In this document: positions 5,779-8,968 of the stretch, in pieces | How positions within the stretch are numbered: the stretch's first letter is position 1 | Layout: each line of letters opens with the position of its first letter | NCBI GenBank assembly: GCA_027080405.1 | Contig: JALWSL010000058.1 | Location: forward strand, 1-8,968 | DNA length: 8,968 bases | DNA from: Planctomycetaceae bacterium | Lineage (GTDB): Bacteria > Planctomycetota > Planctomycetia > Planctomycetales > Planctomycetaceae | Direction: 5' to 3' | Translations under genes and position numbers: made by a program | Notes under the pieces: generated by a model | Databases searched by the model: none | Told to the model about the DNA's origin: nothing | Seen by the model: only the letters and a program-made list of their open reading frames with translations

Positions 5779-6756
5779 ATGAATACGATCCAGTTGCATA
5801 CGGGTGACAGACTTCCGACGGTCGGTTATGGCCTGTGGAAGGTCGAACCGGAAACGGTGGAAGGCTTGGTCGAACACGCCTTGCGTGGCGGCTATCGCCA
5901 TCTCGATTGTGCATGCGATTACGGGAACGAAACAGATGTCGGCAGGGGAATTGCCCGGGCCTTGCAGCAGAATGTTTGCACGCGGGAGGAATTGTGGGTC
6001 ACTTCCAAACTGTTTAACACGTATCATCGGGCAGAACACGTTCGACCGGCTGTTGAAAAATCGTTGAAGGATCTTCAGCTTGATTATCTCGATCTGTATC
6101 TGATCCACTTCCCCATTTCGCTGAAATATGTTCCGATCGAACATCGGTATCCGCCGGGATGGCTGTATGATCCCGATGCGGAGTCTCCCAGAATGGATCT
6201 GTCGCCCGTCCCGATTCAGGAAACCTGGCAGGCGATGGAAGAACTGGTTGAAGCGGGGCTGGTGAAAAACATCGGGATTTCCAACTTCGGGACATCGTTG
6301 ATTCGCGACCTGCTTTCGTACGCCAAAATCCGCCCGTCCGCTTTGCAAATTGAATCCCATCCCTATTTGACACAGGAGAAATTGATCCGCTACGCGAAAC
6401 AGGAAAACATCGCGGTGACCGCCTATTCCCCTTTGGGAAGTCTTTCGTATGTTTCGATCGGAATGGCCGAACGTGGAGATACCATTTTGGAACAGCCGGT
6501 TGTGCAGGTTGCAGCCAGGCATCATGGAAAGACCCCCGCCCAGGTTATCCTGCGTTGGGCCGTTCAGCGGGGCACGGCGATCGTCCCGAAATCGAGTCAC
6601 CCCCAACGTCTGGATGAAAACATCGCGTTATTCGACTTCGAATTATCTGAAACCGAAATGAGGTCGATCACCGCATTAAACCGTAATCAGCGGTACAATG
6701 ATCCTGGTGTTTTTGCTGAAGGAGTATTCAATACGTTCTGCCCCATCTACGAATAG
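5779..6756 (+). CDS. Aldo/keto reductase, AKR2 (xylose/aldose reductase) type
   Basis: This is a 325-residue cytoplasmic TIM-barrel oxidoreductase, the usual length for the family. The ATG at 5779 is chosen over the longer open frame because AGAGGTGA (5769-5776) sits just upstream and the family N-terminus (Leu-Pro-x-Val-Gly-Tyr-Gly-Leu-Trp-Lys) begins here. The catalytic tetrad is present: Asp43, Tyr48 (in DCACDYGNE), Lys77 (VTSKLF) and His110 (LIHFP). Residues 114-135 (Leu-Lys-Tyr-Val-Pro-Ile-Glu then Tyr-Pro-Pro-Gly) and the GISNF motif closely follow yeast xylose reductases. The cofactor segment is VPKSSHPQR, keeping Lys, Ser and Arg that contact the NADPH 2'-phosphate in Candida tenuis xylose reductase, while the Asn between them is Ser here. 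The C-terminal RYNDP also matches the yeast enzymes. The likely reaction is NAD(P)H-dependent reduction of an open-chain aldose such as xylose to the alditol; the true substrate is not proven. Confidence 0.92.
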   Translation: MNTIQLHTGDRLPTVGYGLWKVEPETVEGLVEHALRGGYRHLDCACDYGNETDVGRGIARALQQNVCTREELWVTSKLFNTYHRAEHVRPAVEKSLKDLQLDYLDLYLIHFPISLKYVPIEHRYPPGWLYDPDAESPRMDLSPVPIQETWQAMEELVEAGLVKNIGISNFGTSLIRDLLSYAKIRPSALQIESHPYLTQEKLIRYAKQENIAVTAYSPLGSLSYVSIGMAERGDTILEQPVVQVAARHHGKTPAQVILRWAVQRGTAIVPKSSHPQRLDENIALFDFELSETEMRSITALNRNQRYNDPGVFAEGVFNTFCPIYE

Positions 6757-6818
6757 GAACAGGCGAGCGGATGAACCCCTGCAGGGCCTTGCCAATCGCG
6801 TTACATTCGGGCGATTTC

Positions 6819-6833
6819 CGGATAGTATATCCG
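6819..6833. promoter_or_regulatory. Inverted repeat CGGATA-GTA-TATCCG between the reductase and mutarotase genes
   Basis: Perfect 6-bp arms (6819-6824 and 6828-6833) surround a 3-base spacer, 63 bases after the reductase stop and 176 bases before the mutarotase start. It has no following T-run. The symmetry and AT-rich centre suit a dimeric regulator site. No reliable promoter could be picked in this 252-base gap, so the role is only a suggestion. Confidence 0.25.
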
Positions 6834-7008
6834 CAACGGTTTGAGAGCGGCTTCGTACACCCGGAACGCGATCCTGCTTCACACGGTTTTCCCGGGTTGG
6901 CTGAAGGTGATTTATTTTCCCTGTTTCGGTAGACTGATACGAGGGATTGGTTGTCTCGATCTCACGCACGATCGGCATCAGTTATTCGAGGAAAAAGGAA
7001 GCACAGCA

Positions 7009-8139
7009 ATGAAACGCATCCAGAAAACGGTTTTAGCAGCGGCGATGTTTTTTTTGATGAGTCCACTTGTCCTGATTGCAGAGGAAGCGATGACACGAAC
7101 ACCTTTTGGTCGAACAAAAACAGGCGCACCCGTTGAGAAGATCACCCTGGCGAACGCCAACGGGGTGAAAGCCGAGTTTCTGACACGAGGAGCGACGTTC
7201 TGTTCCATGTATGTTCCCGATCGTGACGGAACCATGGCGGATGTTCTTCTCGGGTTTGATAACGTCGCAGGGTATGAATCGAAGGGGAATCAGTATTTCG
7301 GTTGTATTGTCGGTCGCGTCTGTAATCGCATCGCCAAGGGGAAGTTTTCCCTGGACGGAAAGAGCTATCAGCTTTACATCAACGATCCGCCCAATCATCT
7401 GCATGGCGGGAACGGCAACAGTCTCGACAAGGTGATCTGGAAGGCGGACGAAGTTCCCTGCGAACAGGGAGCCAGTGTCCGCTTTTCGTACAATAGTCCG
7501 GACGGCGAGGAAAACTATCCGGGCAATCTTCTGATCGAGGTGACCTATACATTAACGGACAAAAATGAAGTGCGTATTGAATATTTCGCCACAACCGACC
7601 AGGCAACTCCTGTCTGCCTGACGAATCACGCTTACTTCAATCTGGCCGGTGCAGGTTCGAAAACTGTTCTCGATCACATCCTCACACTCAATGCCGACCG
7701 CTATACACCAACAGACGAGACACTCATCCCGACCGGCGAAATTGCGACTGTCAAAGGGACGCCCCTCGATTTCACAACGCCTCACGTCATTGGAGAGAGA
7801 ATTGAAAAGCTGACCGATACCGCCTCGATCGGATACGATCATAATTTCGTTCTCAACCGCAAAGGAAAGGGGCTTGAACTGGCTGCCAAATTGAAAGACC
7901 CCAAATCGGGACGCGTTTTGACCGTTTTCACTGATCAACCGGGGATTCAATTCTATTCCGGCAATTTTCTGTTTGGACAAAAAGGGAAGCAGGGCAAGGC
8001 ATACGCCCATCGCTCGGCAGTCTGTCTTGAAACCCAACACTATCCCGATTCGGTCAATAAACCGCAGTGGCCATCGATCATTCTGCACCCCGGCGAGGAA
8101 TACCGGCACGTTTGCGTCTATGCCTTTTCAGTCGAGTAG
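7009..8139 (+). CDS. galM: Exported aldose 1-epimerase (galactose mutarotase)
   Basis: This 376-residue protein interconverts alpha and beta anomers of aldoses such as galactose or glucose. The ATG at 7009 is chosen because AAAAAGGAAG lies about 8 bases upstream and a clean signal peptide follows: Met-Lys-Arg, a Lys at residue 6, a hydrophobic stretch (8-23) and a likely cut after Leu-Ile-Ala (24). The frame is open further upstream, but that would hide the signal peptide. The epimerase fold spans about 30-375. Motifs seen are GCIVGRVCNRI (98-108), NHLHGG (129-134; His132), GEENYPG (166-172), TNHAYFN with the catalytic acid His207, YDHNF, GIQFYSGN and CLETQHYPD with the catalytic base Glu341. 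All expected catalytic residues are kept. Export makes it a periplasmic or surface enzyme, unlike the cytoplasmic GalM of the E. coli gal operon. No other galactose gene is nearby. The gene ends at a strong terminator. Confidence 0.95.
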   Translation: MKRIQKTVLAAAMFFLMSPLVLIAEEAMTRTPFGRTKTGAPVEKITLANANGVKAEFLTRGATFCSMYVPDRDGTMADVLLGFDNVAGYESKGNQYFGCIVGRVCNRIAKGKFSLDGKSYQLYINDPPNHLHGGNGNSLDKVIWKADEVPCEQGASVRFSYNSPDGEENYPGNLLIEVTYTLTDKNEVRIEYFATTDQATPVCLTNHAYFNLAGAGSKTVLDHILTLNADRYTPTDETLIPTGEIATVKGTPLDFTTPHVIGERIEKLTDTASIGYDHNFVLNRKGKGLELAAKLKDPKSGRVLTVFTDQPGIQFYSGNFLFGQKGKQGKAYAHRSAVCLETQHYPDSVNKPQWPSIILHPGEEYRHVCVYAFSVE

Positions 8140-8209
8140 AGTTCTTCCGGGATAAGTTAAGTCCGCATCTCTCTTGACGTGTCCTGGCCTCATATTAAGC
8201 CTTAAACGA

Positions 8210-8243
8210 AAACCGCCACCCCTGATGAAAAGGGTGGCGGTTT
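8210..8243. terminator. Bidirectional rho-independent terminator between convergent genes
   Basis: AAACCGCCACCC (8210-8221) pairs perfectly with GGGTGGCGGTTT (8232-8243) to give a 12-bp stem with a 10-base loop. In the plus direction the stem ends in TTT followed by CAG. In the minus direction it is followed by TCGTTTAAGG, giving a T-rich tail. It sits between the mutarotase stop (8139) and the stop of the convergent 8308-8517 gene, so it can end both transcripts. A small TTAAG-C-CTTAA palindrome lies just before it at 8195-8205. Confidence 0.85.
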
Positions 8244-8307
8244 CAGTATGGAGACTTCCGGAACCACTTTGATCACCTCAGGCGATCCCGGTTATTCGGC
8301 TATTCGT

Positions 8308-8517
8308 TCAGGATTGCAGCAGCATCTCGGCATGCGAACTTCCTTCGATCAGTGAAGAAAGCTGCATCAGTTCTTCGAGCTGCTCCGCTCTTTTCTGTTT
8401 CGATTCAGGCGTTGGGTCTTCCATGCGAAGTTTCACGGAACGGCTTATGTACCGAAGCCCCTGCAGAAGAAGATCCTGCTGACGTGAAGTCAATTCAAGT
8501 TTTCGTTGTTCAGTCAT
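8308..8517 (-). CDS. Small helical protein of unknown function
   Basis: This 69-residue protein begins at an ATG at 8517 behind an excellent ribosome-binding sequence, AGGAGG, with about 11 bases of spacing. It is soluble, strongly charged and almost entirely helix-forming: Leu-Thr-Ser-Arg-Gln-Gln-Asp-Leu-Leu-Leu-Gln-Gly-Leu-Arg-Tyr in the first half, then a Pro-containing turn (Asp-Pro-Thr-Pro-Glu, about 34-38) and a second helix rich in Lys, Glu and Leu (Gln-Leu-Glu-Glu-Leu-Met-Gln-Leu). This would fold as a helical hairpin, suited to dimerisation or to binding a protein partner. It has no Cys and no known catalytic motif. It is a single gene convergent with the mutarotase, and the bidirectional terminator serves it. 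No clear promoter was found upstream; TTGAC-GTCGGG-GTCAA (8596-8581 on its strand) is a symmetric candidate operator. Confidence 0.7.
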   Translation of the reverse strand: MTEQRKLELTSRQQDLLLQGLRYISRSVKLRMEDPTPESKQKRAEQLEELMQLSSLIEGSSHAEMLLQS

Positions 8518-8751
8518 GGGTGTTCAACCCTCCTATTTCGGAAGCCGGCCTCCAAACATCCATTTTCTGACACCGACGATTTGACCCCGACGTCAATTTC
8601 TATCCCCTTTCCCTGAAAGCAAAGGGATGCAAAATTCTGCCGGGTTTGTTATTGGAATGTAACAATCATCTGCCTGCATAATAGCAAATGAGAGGCCATA
8701 CTCAAACTAAAATGGAAATAATCTGAATTTGGCGGAAAATGTCTCGATCCC

Positions 8752-8968
8752 ATGCAGGGAAGAATTATCCTCGCTGAACGGGCTGTTTCGTTGGGGAAAG
8801 CGATTCGCTTCCCCACCTGTGTGCAATCATCGAATTTGTCGTCGGGAAAACTTTTCCTGCGATTGAAACGGTCTTACGAGTGGCACATTCGGACTTTAGA
8901 CAATAATTGCAAAATTGTTGTAATCGTTACCAACAACCCCGTTTATCCCGCTGCCGGTTTTGCATTTC
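8752..8968 (+). CDS. Open reading frame running off the right edge (doubtful)
   Basis: From an ATG at 8752 the frame has 72 codons without a stop up to the window edge; it is open back to a TAA at 8719-8721. The peptide (Met-Gln-Gly-Arg-Ile-Ile-Leu-Ala-Glu-Arg at the start, a Lys-Ile-Val-Val-Ile-Val segment near the end) matches no family I know. No good ribosome-binding sequence precedes the ATG, and a strong hairpin lies inside the frame at 8793-8814. It may be the start of a real gene or a chance open stretch; I lean to chance. Confidence 0.2.
   Translation, partial: MQGRIILAERAVSLGKAIRFPTCVQSSNLSSGKLFLRLKRSYEWHIRTLDNNCKIVVIVTNNPVYPAAGFAF
8793..8814. other. Strong hairpin GGGGAA(A)GCG-ATT-CGCTTCCCC
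   Basis: GGGGAA (8793-8798), a single bulged A (8799) and GCG (8800-8802) pair with CGCTTCCCC (8806-8814) around a 3-base loop, giving 9 bp. There is no T-run on either side, so it is not a standard terminator in either direction. It might be part of a leader RNA for a gene to the right or a small RNA. Confidence 0.4.

Larger units (their letters stand above)
8571..8968. other. Right-end region without a confident gene
   Basis: This 398-base stretch holds several symmetric elements but no recognised gene: TTGAC/GTCAA (8581-8596), TTGTTA/TAACAA (8646-8651 and 8660-8665), and GGAAAA-C-TTTTCC (8845-8857). A weak rightward promoter could be TTGGAA (8652-8657) with CATAAT (8677-8682), but the 19-base spacing is long. 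The region may be the upstream region of a rightward gene beyond the window. Confidence 0.45.

Noticed and set aside
5764..6606. 280-codon minus frame inside the aldose reductase gene
   Set aside because: Antisense to a gene with a complete catalytic tetrad; no recognised motif of its own.
7552..8109. 185-codon minus frame inside the mutarotase gene
   Set aside because: Antisense shadow of the conserved mutarotase coding sequence.
1..8968. tRNA, rRNA, CRISPR array, integrase or prophage genes
   Set aside because: No cloverleaf, regularly spaced repeat array or recombinase/transposase motif was seen by eye on either strand.

Overview
The window looks like chromosomal DNA from a planctomycete-type bacterium. 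This is an inference from three things: an exported Cys-rich protein of the kind I associate with planctomycete metal-resistance loci, loosely spaced genes with short conserved hypotheticals between them, and a xylose-reductase-like aldo/keto reductase. No 16S rRNA or other taxonomic marker is present, so the assignment is moderate only.

Layout. The left part (1-1349) reads leftward. It holds the first 24 codons of a membrane-anchored or exported protein running off the left edge (1-72), a stretch with repeated GATGCGTTGT elements (73-371), a Cys-rich exported protein (372-911), a rho-independent terminator (1061-1090), and a 75-residue protein (1122-1349) with a Cys-containing helical motif. 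From 1350 to 2263 I recognise no gene; this stretch is G/T-rich in part and carries palindromes.

The right part reads rightward from 2264 to 8139 with four well-supported genes: a beta-ketoacyl synthase-fold protein that has lost most of its catalytic residues (2264-3544), a class-II glutamine amidotransferase/asparagine synthase (GTG start at 3641, to 5590), an AKR2-type aldose reductase (5779-6756), and a signal-peptide-bearing aldose 1-epimerase (7009-8139). A 12-bp-stem bidirectional terminator (8210-8243) separates these from a convergent 69-residue helical protein (8308-8517, minus). The last 400 bases contain no confident gene, only a strong hairpin and an open frame running off the right edge.

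How the genes may work together. The pseudo-ketosynthase and the asparagine synthase are 96 bases apart on one strand and could belong to one biosynthetic or lipid-modification function, but no acyl carrier protein, partner ketosynthase or acyltransferase is in view. The aldose reductase and the mutarotase both act on aldoses (mutarotase speeds ring opening, the reductase uses the open-chain form), but the mutarotase is predicted to be exported and the reductase cytoplasmic. The most unusual item is the ketosynthase-fold protein: Glu at the nucleophile position, Gly and Gln in place of the second-half Lys and His, and no GFGG loop.
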